Below, in pieces: positions 24,345 through 35,704 of a stretch of DNA of 64,000 nucleotides (positions are counted from its first letter, which is position 1; each line of letters opens with the position of its first letter). This DNA comes from Rhinopithecus roxellana (Eukaryota > Chordata > Mammalia > Primates > Cercopithecidae). A program made the position numbers and the translations under genes. The stretch spans positions 51,966,250 through 52,030,249 of the forward strand of contig NC_044562.1 in assembly GCF_007565055.1 (NCBI RefSeq), read 5' to 3'. The notes below the pieces were generated by a model. The model saw nothing but the letters and a program-made list of their open reading frames with translations, did not search any database and was not told the DNA's origin.

Positions 24345-25031
24345 GGATTTCCCCAGTAGTAGCCACATGTACTCAGACATCCAAATATTTGCCAAACCAA
24401 AATTACTTTCTTTCTTCAGTTCACCCTAGTTGATAAGTAGGCAAATGTGTGCCTTGAGTTCATCCCCACTGCCCTATATGTATGACAGTGGGGAGTTGTA
24501 ACTAAGAAAAAGATGACAGAAATCTACAGCATGGCATTGGGGCACAGCAGCCCAGAGAGCCTGAGGTGAGCTCAAAAGCAATCCCAAACCTCAAATCAAG
24601 GCAGTATACTTTTTAGTTAGTGTTTCTTTGCCTCATTGCATGGACTTTAACGCATTACACCTGCCTATATTTGAGTTTACCGTGATTATATTTTTAGTTT
24701 CTGTATACTGACTGGTATTAAAATTGAAAGCTTGAAAGCATTACCTTGCTTAAAATATTCGACCAATTGTGAACTCAGAGTTTTATGTTTTGCCTGCATT
24801 CCCACATTGAAGTTAATTAATGAGTAAATTTCTAGTATCTAGCAAGCCACATCTGTATGACTAGACTATGGTGGACTTCTTTCTAAAGCTCAAATATTGG
24901 AAATGTGACCAATAAATTCTAATTTCTTTTCCTTATAAGGAATCAATAGTTAACAACATCCAGGTTTCTTCATTTTTATAGTTCTTGTTCAATAATGTTA
25001 AATCAAACATTTTTTTTTTCTTTCTCTCTCA

Positions 25032-25032
<1 letters not shown>
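24345..25032. other. No recognised feature
   Basis: No repeat or exon was recognised. A T run followed by 'ctttctctctc' leads into the adjacent TA microsatellite. Confidence 0.45.

Positions 25033-25062
<30 letters not shown>
25033..25062 (+). repeat. (TA)15 microsatellite
   Basis: Uninterrupted TA dinucleotides, likely polymorphic. Confidence 0.95.
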
Positions 25063-25065
<3 letters not shown>

Positions 25066-25154
25066 CAAAAATAGGACTTTAGCTAATTTTACAAAGAGAC
25101 AAATTTGGAAAGTTTTAAGTTATTTTAAAAGTAGACAATTTAACTCTCAATCTG

Positions 25155-25305
25155 AATGATCATCAGAATAATATCAGGGAACTCATTTAAAATTCTGAAA
25201 TTAAGCCATTGTCATATCCCTGAAGACTATGAATCCATAGGTCCCATTCAGGGCCTGGAAATTGGCATGTTGTAAAACTCTCCTAATAATTCTGACAACC
25301 TTTTA
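25155..25305 (+). mobile_element. MER5A-like hAT-Charlie element
   Basis: 'gatcatcagaataatatcag', 'ggcctggaaattggcatgtt' and 'aactctcctaataattctga' follow the MER5A order ('catcagaatcacctgg' to 'ccaggtgattctgatg'). Confidence 0.5.
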
Positions 25306-25309
25306 GATT

Positions 25310-26277
25310 TAAGAAAGCATCTGTGAAGAAAACATTTATTTGACTTTAAGAGGTTTGCTTTCCATTACCAACTAAAACACTTTATGACCATCTGATAGTA
25401 GATAGGTGATTTCCATTCTTTTGAACTTCTGTCATTCAATTTACAAAGTAGGGATAAGATTACCTTTTATTTTGATTGTTTTTGTTGTTGTTGTTGCAAT
25501 AAACAGAGACTTGACCAAGTTACCTAAAATTACCTGCAGAAAACTGGGACACTCAGCTGTGGGCACTACCTATCCTCTCTCTCTCATGGGCCAAAGGTTT
25601 CTCTTTCCTGGCATTTCTGTTTCCCTCTGTTCCCTTATAACTTTGATTTGTCATCACACCTTATGACCCTGATTGCCCCTCATAGCTCACCTCTGTAAAC
25701 ACCCTTTCTTCTTTACCTGCCACTATTAACTGCTTGATGATTACTCTTTCTCAATTCACATTTCTTAAAAGAGAAAGTCTATTGGTCCCAGCTTAACTTT
25801 TGTGCCAGGCTACATCATATAGTACTTGATACTCTATAAACTTCCCACCCTTGGATCAGTGTTCAACTTTGCCCAATTAGCTGATGCTAAAAGACACAGA
25901 GTAATGCAATATTAAATATGGCTGCCTATAGGAATCCTATAGAAGGGAGTTTGGACTTTTTCTTAAAAAAGAATGTGTGAGCAGCATTGTCAATGTCTAC
26001 CTAGCACATTTACTTCATATGTGTGTTTTCATGCTTACTTGAGATCTTGTACATGAAAGCAATCTGTGAATTATAAAACTCATATGAGTTATTGATGCCA
26101 TTATTATTAAAAGCATAACAATGCCATGAAAATATTAGTGTTTCATTCAAATAAAAAGCTAAAATTAAGTGAAAAACATACTTTCTGTAAGTCAAAGTTA
26201 TTTTGAAAACTTCTCATTAATGAACCCAGATTAATTGCTCTCTGATTAATTTACATTTATCACGTTTACTTATATTG
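25310..26277. other. No recognised feature
   Basis: Mixed-composition sequence with no assignable repeat. An 86-codon frame at 25406-25666 has no motif. Confidence 0.4.
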
Positions 26278-26279
26278 TA

Positions 26280-26940
26280 CAATAGTTCCCCCCTCATCCA
26301 AGGTTTCACTTTCTGAGGTTTCAGTTAAGTGTGGTCAACTGCTTTCCAAAAATACTAAATGGAAAATTCTAGAAATAAACAATTTATAGTTTTTATATTG
26401 TGTGTCATCCTGATTTGTGTGATGAAATCTTTTGTTGTTCCACTTTGTCTTGCCAGAGACATAAATCATTTTTGTCCAGTGTACCTGTGCTATATATGCT
26501 ACTTACCCGTCAGTCAATATCATCTGCTCCTGACATCAAATCATAGACATCATCGTGGCTTGATGATCCAGGAACCCCGAAAGCAGGTGATCCTCCTTCT
26601 GAGTATTGTCAGAAGGTCATTAGTAGCCTAACACTACCTCACAATGCCTATGTCATTCACCTCACTTCACTCATCATGTAGGCATTTTATCATCTTGCAT
26701 TATCATAAGAAGGATAAGTACAGTACAATAAGGTGTTTTGAGGAGAGATATCATTCATATAACTTCTATTACAGTTATATTGTTCTATTTTATTATTAGT
26801 TATTGCTCTTAATGTCTTATGTCTCTAATTTATAAATTAAATGTCATCACATGTAGGCTGTGTATTTGGTACTTTCTGTAGTTTCAGGCATCCACTGGGA
26901 GTTTTGGAACACATTCCCCATGAATGAGGGGACACTATTG
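26280..26940 (+). mobile_element. Tigger-family non-autonomous DNA transposon with both ends
   Basis: The left end 'caatagttcccccctcat' and the inverted right end 'caatagtgtcccctcat' are terminal inverted repeats with a small mismatch. Both ends are flanked by TA (26278-26279 and 26941-26942), the target duplication of TcMar elements. Internal words 'ctaaatggaaaattctagaa' and 'ataaacaatttatag' match the Tigger3/4 group of internally deleted elements. At 661 bp it carries no usable transposase. Confidence 0.85.
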
Positions 26941-27439
26941 TATTACTCATACTACCATCATGTACATGGGAGTTGCATGTGATAATTAGCTCATTAAATG
27001 TTATAGATTTTTTTTTTCTTCTTCAAATATATGTTAGCAAATGAACAATTTCAGTACCAGGTGAGAGGAAAAAAATATAGATCATTAATACTTAAGTAAA
27101 ATGTTCAGAGTAATAATGTTGTTGCAGAATTGCTGTTCTCTGAAGTTTTTTTTTAAATCAAAGTGCTATTGTTTTTCCTAATTTATTTTCTTGAAGATAA
27201 GTTTTAATGATACAAGAGTTGTCACGTTATTTGTTATCTGGAAATTCCATGCTTTTACTTTCAAATTTCTGAGGAAGAATTTGATGCAACTTTCTTTCTA
27301 GAGGATCCAGTGTTCTCAACTTGTAATTCTTAAAGAATTCTTACAGAGGGTAACAGATGACTGTCAATTCTATGGTATACCTTTAAAATATCAGCTAACA
27401 AATGGAAAGGTTCTAAATCTTGAAAAGGGTACGTGTTTA

Positions 27440-27540
27440 CACTGGTCTATACATTTGTTGAAATTCATTGAACTGTACACTCAAGATGTATCCATTTCAC
27501 TGTAGGTAAATTATACCTCAATTTTAAAAATTAAAGGAGT
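27440..27540 (+). repeat. Old L1 (L1M) 3' terminus
   Basis: 'tgaaattcattgaactgtac', 'actcaagatgtatccatttc' and 'gtaaattatacctcaatttt' form the classic L1M 3' UTR end. Only about 100 bp are recognisable. Confidence 0.75.
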
Positions 27541-27544
27541 TACA

Positions 27545-28695
27545 TTTTTATGTATTATGTACTGAATTGGAAACCTCACAATGATACACTGACAATTTGT
27601 TTTAAGTTTGCAAAATAGTATATACAATGTGACTTCATTTTTGTAACAAAAAGCTATGCTATATGTACAAATATTTGTATAGATGCATATTATAACCACT
27701 GGAAAAATGTGGAATGAGAAACATCAAACTTTTAATTTAAAAGGTAAGAAAGAGAGAGGAGAGAGAGAGTTTTACTACTTAATTTATTTTTTCCTGAAAG
27801 ATGCTGCAATTGCATGTGTGGTTTCTACTTTCTTGTTTCTGTTTTCTGCATTATGATATTATAAAAAATAAAAATTGCAAATTTTGTACTATTATTCAGA
27901 AATATATAATTTTGATGAGAATAGATTCTGAATGTACTATAAGAATACACCTTGAATATTGAATAGTCTCACTATTGTGGAACATATAATTTAAAAAGAA
28001 ATAATTATCAAATTCTGTGTCACAGATAGCCTAAGCAGAAATTAGGGCTAAAACATGTTAAAGTGTTATTTTAATTAAAAATTATTTAAAATATGAAAAC
28101 ATGACAAATGCAGAAACTAGTAAAATAGTTTTTTGTTTATAAATGTCATAAAATTTGTTAGATCTATAGACACTGGGTTCTTAGAAGCTTAATTGTTGAA
28201 AATTTAGGCATAAAATATAAGTCAACATAAATAACCAAAAAATAAATTTCTCCAAAATATCTGCATTCTAATCAGACGATAGGATTATTAGAGAGAGAGA
28301 TTCTGGTCTTTCAGAAGCTTATAAAAAGAGCACTTGTGAAGCCCCTTATACATACAAAGCATATCCAATTATATGAATATTTCAAAAACAAGAATATCTC
28401 TTACCTTTATCATAGAGACATTTATTTCCAAGTTGGCAATACAGTTTTATAGACCATACTATACTACTAGTCTTCTTTTTTAAAACCAAGAAATATGTCA
28501 TTTTGTAAACTACAAGTAACAGTCATGCTTCCTGAGCATCTGTTTCACCTCCCAATGATGCAAACGGATATTTAGGGGAGGGGAAACACAATGAATATAT
28601 TTATTCTCCATATTGCCTACAAATATTATTAAACAAAATTTTAAAAATTTTCTTTGAATGTCACAATTTAAATCCTATGAAGAGGCAAACAGTTT
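27545..28695. other. No recognised feature; AT-rich
   Basis: AT-rich sequence with a short (GA)n tract near 27750 and a homopurine stretch. No repeat or exon identified. Confidence 0.45.
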
Positions 28696-28699
28696 TCTC

Positions 28700-28905
28700 C
28701 AAAATCCAGCAGTGCCCTTTCTGTAGACCCCCAGCACTGTCTTTATCCAGGACTTTGTCATTCTTCCATGTTTGTACTGCAGCAACTTACTTCCTATTTG
28801 TTTCCTTGTCCCTATTTTCCACTCATTCTTCCACTTTATGCTCTAAACTGTTGCCGGATTATATTCCAAGTTAAGCAAATTCTGTTAGTCTCTCATGTTC
28901 CCAGA
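28700..28905 (+). repeat. L2 fragment, sense
   Basis: The C/T-rich text around 'ccaggactttgtcattcttc', 'gtactgcagcaacttacttc' and 'tctaaactgttgccggatta' resembles the 3' half of L2. The assignment is weak because the copy is very diverged. Confidence 0.4.
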
Positions 28906-28984
28906 GGGAATTGGTATATTTTTCTGCAGAAAACTTAAGGTGTCTAGCCACAGAGATAAATAGTTACAGCCAGAGCCTCAAAGA

Positions 28985-29900
28985 GTTGACAATCCAGAGG
29001 CAGTACAGTCATGTAAACACATAATCACACCAGTGTGGTAAATATAAAAAAGAGATATGCACTACGTGCAATACTGTTACCAAAAGGGGTGATTAACTCT
29101 GCATCAGTAGATCATGAAGATCTCACAAAGAAGTAAACATTTGATCTAGTTCTTGAAGACTGACTAGCAGTTAGCAGAGTTTCCAGGTGTAGGTATGATG
29201 AGAAATTTCCTTTGGAAATCTCTGAAGGCAATAGGAAGCCTGAAGAGTTTAATCTTGGTTGAATGTGTGGTTTATGAAGATCAGTGGTAATGTACATGAA
29301 GGATTGCCTAGGCAGGGGAAGAGGTTGTTTGGAGGGTCAAGAAGGAGGGTGGGCCAGTTAGTAGACTGAATTACTAGTTCAAGCAAGAGATGGTCAGGAT
29401 CAGAGCTACCATTGTGGCTGCAGGAAAGAAGAGAAAAGTTTAAATGGATGAGCTATGATGGAGAATCAGTGGCATTTAATGTATAACTGTACATGATGAG
29501 TTAGTGTGTGAAGTCAGATCACATGAAAACCACATTTCTAGCTTGCAGGACTGGGCTAATGCTGGTGCCATTTATCAAAAATTCAGTGTAGGTGGTAAAG
29601 AGCAGATTTGGGGAAAAGATCATGAGCTCCAACTGTGGTTATGGAGGGTGAAGTTACTGGTTAAAGTTCTAAATAGAGAACTCAAGTTAGGAGGTGCTGA
29701 TAGGTGGCTGGAGATTTTCAGCGGCATGTAGACTAAAATGAGAAGAGAAGCAACAATAGAACCCTTGACAACACTATCATCTTAGCAGAAGAATGAGAAA
29801 GGAAACAGTAAAAGACTCTGAAAAGGAGGGACTAGATTGGAGCAAAATAAGAAATCAGTGGAGTGACAGGCATACAAGCCATAGAAATACAGAGTTTCAA
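28985..29900 (-). repeat. L2 fragment, antisense
   Basis: Purine-rich text 'tctagttcttgaagactgac', 'tttccaggtgtaggtatgat', 'agacctgaatgact'-like words and 'ggaaaagatcatgagctcca' follow the reverse complement of L2 ORF2. No frame remains. Confidence 0.55.
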
Positions 29901-29904
29901 AGAA

Positions 29905-31450
29905 GGGACATGGGGAGGCCCCTTTAGCAAGCAGAGGGAGGCTGGATTCTTTATTCTTTGTATGTAGGGCACAGATTCATCTGTTATAGTTTTTTCATGT
30001 TTTAAGATTAACCAAGGTTACCACTAGTTCTACCCTTGTTTTTTTCATTTTATCCCTAGTTAGTATTGCTAGACAATAGCCATAAGGTTGAGAGAAATTA
30101 GTAAACACCTGAAGACTTTTAGTCTTTCTACCAAAAGATTTGGATATTACTAAATATTTATCTTATTTTATCTTATTTTGAAAAAAATGACTTACCCAGA
30201 AGATGCATACAAACATACTAATACATGCATACTCAATACTCAATATACTTTTCTTCTCAAGTTTCGATATTAATTAATTTCGGTAATTCCTGACCTTAAT
30301 GGACAAAAAAAGGCTATAGAATACGTAAAATTGTCTTCAGAGCTAATTTTCTGATGATCTCAATTACTGAGCATATTGCTTTAGAGTAAAAGAGAATTTT
30401 TAATTTTTAATTTAATTACACAACTGAGTTATTTACTTTTTATATTTTTCGTGTTACTATGGTATGCATTTTTTTCCTAGCAAAACTGAACATTTTTATT
30501 AGGATAATTTAATGTAACCTTTAACAAATTTGTCTGGAAACCTACTATGGGGTTTATGTCAGTACAGAATATGTTTGATCCATACATAGCTGAGTCTGTC
30601 TTAAGATGAGATTACATTTCTAGTTATTTTTCTTTGAATATTTTTTATAATTTTTGAAAATCACTGATTTTATTTACATTGATTTAAAACACCAAAAAAG
30701 TAACTTGTAGATTAGGAGTAATAACAGAATCAAAAGAGAAGATGAGAATTTTAGAATTACATACATACATTTGCCATTAGTAGACAAAAGGCGATAATAA
30801 GTTTCAGTCCTGGAAATCCAATAAAGAAGTTGAACAAACTGTTACATTTGAGAAAATAACTGTAGAAAATGTCCTTCCTGTTAAAAGTTAAAATGGCCCC
30901 TCTTGAAATCTGCCTTTTCTTGAACCAGAAGAGAAAACTAAACAAAGAAGAGTTTGTGATTAAAGGAGAGATACAATAGTAAAACACAGGGAGTGATGTC
31001 TAGCCCTAGTTAAAATATTTATATCCACCTTATTTAACTTGTTCTGGCTGCTTTGTTACCACTGCTTCTCTGCTTCTGTGTCTTTTATGTGAAGCTGGGC
31101 TCTCAAGTGATGTGAGGGGCTCTGAAAAATGCCTGCCCATAATGTCTTTCTTCTTGGTCTGCTATATTACCACAAATCTTAGTAATTGCAATGGTGTGTT
31201 TTTAAATAAACAAAATTTTAGCTAGAAAGGGAAAGAAGTATTTCAATCTTTAGCCTCCATTAATATAGGCATTAGAATTAATTTATGCAATTTTCTAATC
31301 TCTAAACAAACAGAAGAGAACACTGAGAATAAAGGAAACAGAATAGGTCAATACTGGTGTTGTAACGGGAATGGTGGGGATTCTAACTTCGGGAATTATG
31401 TAGATTCTAAAGGTCCAGGGAACGCCAAAGAATTATGAACAACCAGAAGC
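29905..31450. other. No recognised feature
   Basis: AT-rich, with no assignable repeat and no open frame above 80 codons. Confidence 0.45.
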
Positions 31451-31454
31451 AGCA

Positions 31455-31640
31455 AGGTGAAGAAGAGTGGTATAGCAAAAGGAATGTGAATCCAGGAGCA
31501 GGAGGCCTGGAGTTCTAGTCCTGACTGCTCTTAATGGCAAATCTCTCTGAAATGATTTGATTCATTGTCAAAAGAAAAATCTTAAACCAGATTACTATTT
31601 TTAAAAGTCTTTCAAAATCTGAAATTCTGAAACATATTGA
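31455..31640 (+). repeat. MIR-like fragment
   Basis: 'agtggtatagcaaaaggaat', 'ggcctggagttctagtcctg' and 'ctgctcttaatggcaaatct' match the MIR order 'gtggttaagagc', 'gggttcgaatccc', 'ctgccac'. The 3' half is very degraded. Confidence 0.45.
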
Positions 31641-32149
31641 TTTCTTAACTTTTCATGTTGCATCATTTCTAATATTTGATTGTACTCAAGCAGGAATGGG
31701 CTGAGGAATTGACGAAGCAGCAAAGTCAGAGAGGGAAGCAAGCATAGTCATCCACAGTAATTCCATAAGCAGGTTTGGCAGCTCCTTTCAGATAGTACGT
31801 CTGACATTGATGCTACCTTGGTGATCTGTTTAAGAGTTCAGGTTTCCCCCAAGCTAGTTGTACTTGCGTTTTCTGTGGTGTCTTCCACAGGCAGAAACTA
31901 ATGTTATTGGTAATTCTTATTGCAAGTATTGAATTGCTGGCTATGAAGGTAATTCTAGGTAGATTTGCCAGAATCTACTATGCCTCACATCATCCAGGAG
32001 AACTGGATGATTATTATAGACTGAACTTAAAAGTACGCCTTATGAAAATGATGATATTCAAACTTAAGATGGAATGCCTGTTGATAGACGAACCTGTTAA
32101 CTGCAGTTTCTTGTAGACCAGGACATAGAGATTGCACTGTGATTTGTAA

Positions 32150-32340
32150 ATTGAATTTGCACTGTGTATGGTGGTTACCTTTGATAGCTTTCTAATTTGG
32201 GAAAAGTAATTTGACCTCTTTAGGCTTCACTTGCCTAAGTTCACAAAGATCTTGGAAAGTAAGCATGGATAGTGACTGGCATATCAAAAGTTCTCAGCAA
32301 CTATTAACTGCTATGATTTTATTACTACAAACATTCTATT
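32150..32340 (+). repeat. MIR fragment
   Basis: 'aagtaatttgacctctttag' followed by 'cttcacttgcctaagttcac' and 'agtgactggcatatcaaaag' ends in 'tcagcaactattaactgcta', the 3' half of MIR. Confidence 0.6.
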
Positions 32341-32745
32341 GGAAGGAAATAAAATAGAAGTCTTCATTCCACATTTACAAACTAAAATTGTACTAAAACA
32401 CTTATCAAATATTAATAAATGTCTTTCATTGTTTTAGGTACCAATAATTTGGCTTTCCTTGTAAAACTCTTTTTAATTTTTAATTTGAAATGCCACGTAA
32501 TACACTTGTTCTCCCTTTGAACTGAGATTTATCAATGTAAACAAGAAGAACAATTCAATTCATTAAATCAAAGAGGATATTTGTTCCAGGCTGAAAAATT
32601 AAGTGGTTTACTACACATAAAAATAAAATTTCCTTGAAAGGAAAAACACGGGTTCCTGCCTAAGTGAGAAAAAAAATGTATTGTCTACCATCATACATTA
32701 CATTCAGAGTCTAAAACTCAGTGGAAGGTTACAAGTAAATTGGTC

Positions 32746-32933
32746 AGCTAAGCAGTTCTTTAGCCATAATTTGACCAGTTTGTTTCTTAGTAAACTTGAC
32801 TTTCAGCTACAGGTGTCTTTTGTAATGCTAATGTAAGAAACACACTTGTTTTGTCTTTTTCAGTTCAGTAGAGTTGGTTGGTGGGATGAAAGTGTGCCTA
32901 CCTTAGTGCACAGAAAGTTCAGCAAACTTTATT
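32746..32933. repeat. Copy A of an unassigned local repeat
   Basis: Sequence at 32746-32810 ('gctaagcagttctttag', 'cataatttgaccag', 'tttcttagtaaacttgac') is similar, at roughly 80% by eye, to 34992-35052 in the same orientation. A matching 'aaactttatt' word lies a similar distance downstream (32925-32933 against 35187-35195). I cannot name the family. Confidence 0.5.
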
Positions 32934-32999
32934 AGTGAGTCAAACTTTACTCGACGAGCCCTGTGCCAAACAGGGCTAGTATTCTAGGTAATAGAGTTC

Positions 33000-33600
33000 A
33001 GTGGGGAATAAAACACTCAAGGATCTCTGTCTGCATGTGGAGGCATAAATGAATACAACACTCAAGGATCTCTGTCTGCATGTGGAGGTAGATAGACTTG
33101 ATAGATAGATGATGGACAGATGAATAAAAAGTAAATAGCTACCTGACAGAAAGAAACCCACCAAATTCTTATAAGTTGTACGTAGAACGTTAAAATACAT
33201 CAATGTGGTAGAAAGTGACTGGGTGATTATTTTCGACTGGGTTGTCAGGGAGGGCTTTTCTGAAGAGGTGTCATTTAAAATGAAGTCTTAGTGGGAGGAA
33301 GATACCAGCTATGTGAAGGTTATGGAAGAGTGTTCTAGAAGGAAAGAAGAGCTGGTATAAAGATGCTAGGGGAAGAGTTTGTTTCAGATGGTCAAGGAAC
33401 AGAAAGAAAATCAATGTGAGTAAACCATAGTGCATGATGAAGAGATTGGAATGAGACAAGTTCAGCAAGGTAAAGCAGGGGCAAGATTATGAAGTCAAGG
33501 TAAGGAGTTTGGGTTTTAGTCAATGCCCTACTGAAAGATATTGGAAATGTTAAACATAAGAGTGAGATGATCCAATTTATGTTTAACAAACAAACAAAAC
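33000..33600 (-). repeat. L2 fragment, antisense, with a 45-bp tandem duplication
   Basis: 'gggttgtcagggagggcttt', 'ctgaagaggtgtcatttaaa' and 'aaggtaaggagtttgggttt' are the reverse complement of the L2 3' region. At 33007-33051 and from 33052 a unit with a 45-bp period is repeated almost perfectly ('ctcaaggatctctgtctgca' in each). Confidence 0.6.
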
Positions 33601-33604
33601 TCTG

Positions 33605-34430
33605 GCTTCTTGTAGGAACTGAATTGTAAAAAGACTAGGCTGAAAGCATGGAGGCCACTGAGGGAACTGGGGCAATGTATGGCTAGTTGTTGGTCATATC
33701 TATTACCTCTTTTTCTTTGGCATACAGTCAGATTGCCTCTTCCAGTCTCCCTTAAAGTTAGATGTGATCATATGATAGATTTCTCCTCAGTGTAATATGA
33801 GTGGAAGCTATGAGCACTACTTCCAACTCTTAACCATAAAGCTTTCCACAACCATCCATGTTCTTTCCCTCTCTACCGGCTTAACGTGAGTACAGGGACC
33901 ATGGAAGAAGCCCCGTATTGAAAATGGTGACATCATGTGATGGAAAGAGCTTAGGTCCAAAATCATTCAGTAATCAGGAATTCACAACTAAGACTTCTTA
34001 TGAGTGAGAAGCAAACTGATTAGGTAATGACTGGATTGAGGATTTTACCTCTTACAGTGTTTAGCCTCACCTTTACTAAAATAGGTATTGATGCAGTAAA
34101 ATAAGTGATTTAGATGGTGGCTGTTATGATGAAGGAAAGGTGATGAATAGATAACATATACAGGAGATAAAATAAAAAAAAATCTTGATTGAAAATTGCA
34201 GAAAAGTGGTAAGGAAGAAGGTAGGGAGGACTCCTAAGTTGCTCGTTTGTGAGCTGTGTAAAAAAGGCTGTCATTTACAATGTTAGATATCAGAGAAAGA
34301 AATGTAATGAATTCATTATGACACCTGTTGATTTTGAGGTCTCGAAGTACCCTCCAAGAGCAGCTTTCTAGCATCATATTTGAGTCTGGAAATAAGGAAA
34401 ACATTCTTGGCTTAAGTTAGCATTAATTGG
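33605..34430. other. No recognised feature
   Basis: No repeat or exon was identified. The sequence is mixed in composition, with purine-rich stretches near 34120-34230. Confidence 0.4.
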
Positions 34431-34434
34431 GCTC

Positions 34435-34610
34435 ATACTATGCGATTGTGCTAAGCACTTCACATATATTACTTCATTTAATTTTCTCTACAAATCAAGT
34501 AAAGCAAACTATTCATTTTCCAACTTTACGGATCAAAACACTAAGACTTACAGAAGATAAATAGCTTGCCCATATTAAAGTTTCATGATAAGTAGTGCAG
34601 TTGAATCTGT
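34435..34610 (-). repeat. MIR fragment, antisense
   Basis: 'gtgctaagcacttcacatat', 'cttcatttaattttctctac' and 'aacactaagacttacagaag' reproduce the reverse complement of MIR ('gtgctaagcgctttacat', 'tcatttaatcctcac', 'aaactgaggctcagag'). Confidence 0.75.
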
Positions 34611-34957
34611 ACCTATTTATTTATAATAGTATTTGTTTGATTTATCATTCATGGGTCTGCAAATCTGCTGTTTCTCTGGTGAACTCAGCTAAGATCAACT
34701 GGGCCTGGCCCCAGGCTGCAGGTTAGACTCAAGTCTGCTCCACATATTTCCTCACTGTCGTCATCCACCTACTACTTGGGATATGTTCTTACTATGGTGG
34801 GTCACAGAAGCCTGAGATGCCAAGCCAACCTGCTGCATTTAACGCTGACACTTGTTTCAAGATGCTGACTTTCCATTGGCCAAAGTAACTCATACTGTCA
34901 AAATCAACATCTACATGGGCAATGGTTAGGAAAAGAAGGTTATACTCTACTCACTGA

Positions 34958-35195
34958 GTTTTTTCTCAATTTCCCTTCCTTCCCTCCCTCTGCTAAGTGT
35001 CCTTAGGCATAATGTGACCAGATCATTTCTTAGTAAATCTGACTTTTGGCCACTTGCTTCCTTCCCTCTGCTAAGTGTCCTTTTGATTAAATTAGTTAGC
35101 AGATTTGGTACAAATAAGGGTTGGTTCATGCATTTTAAGTGTCCTCAGCAGAGGGAGGGAAGAAAGGTGAATTGAGGAAAAAAACCAACTTTATT
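34958..35195. repeat. Copy B of an unassigned local repeat with inverted and direct subrepeats
   Basis: Arms 34958-35005 and 35137-35185 are an imperfect inverted repeat of about 48 bp. Each contains the block 'ttccctccctctgct' or its complement 'agcagagggaggga'. They are separated by about 130 bp, and a third, direct copy of 'ccctctgctaagtgtcctt' lies at 35063-35081. The internal segment 34992-35052 is related to 32746-32810. Origin unknown; an LTR fragment is possible because the minus strand has 'aataaagttgg'. Confidence 0.6.
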
Positions 35196-35499
35196 GCTCA
35201 AACACAAATAAGATGATGCCAGAGAAAACAAAAAAGGAAAACACTCTCAAGAATGTCCAGAAGTGAAAGATGCTGAAGAGCTTTGAGAAACATAAAAACC
35301 AAGGTGTATCCTTAGATATAGCTATGGAGAAGTCAGGATGGCAGAAGCAAGAGTGGCTGCAGTGCCACCTTGAGGGGTGGAAGACAGGCACTGGGGAGGG
35401 AATCAGAAGTGGCAAAACGATTATCTGTGTGCAAGTCTGCTATGAAGAGAAAGTACAAGAGTATAAGAATGCTGGCTTGAGGAAAGTGAAGATAGCTAA

Positions 35500-35702
35500 G
35501 CTAACTCGTGCAGTGGTTAAGACTGCATGGCTAACTATCTAAGAAACTACCAACGAATTGTGTGACCTTAGGCAAGTTACTTAATCTCACGGTGTCTCAG
35601 ATTCCTCATCATAAAATGAAGATAAATGTAAATTACTTCACAAAATCAATGTGAGATGAAAGAAATTATTATATGTAAAGTGCTTATGTTAGTTATTATT
35701 GT
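35500..35702 (+). repeat. MIR element
   Basis: Starts 'gtgcagtggttaagactgca'. The central 'gtgtgaccttaggcaagtta', then 'tctcagattcctcatcataa' and 'atgtaaagtgcttatgttag' are MIR landmarks. It is the best-preserved MIR in the window. Confidence 0.85.
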
Positions 35703-35704
35703 TT

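Noticed and set aside
31901..32116. 71-codon frame with a hydrophobic start
   Set aside because: It ends just before a MIR, has no family resemblance, and has no upstream promoter or splice context.
5070..35702. MIR copies as tRNA genes
   Set aside because: MIRs are tRNA-derived but lack a folded cloverleaf and intact box A/box B here.
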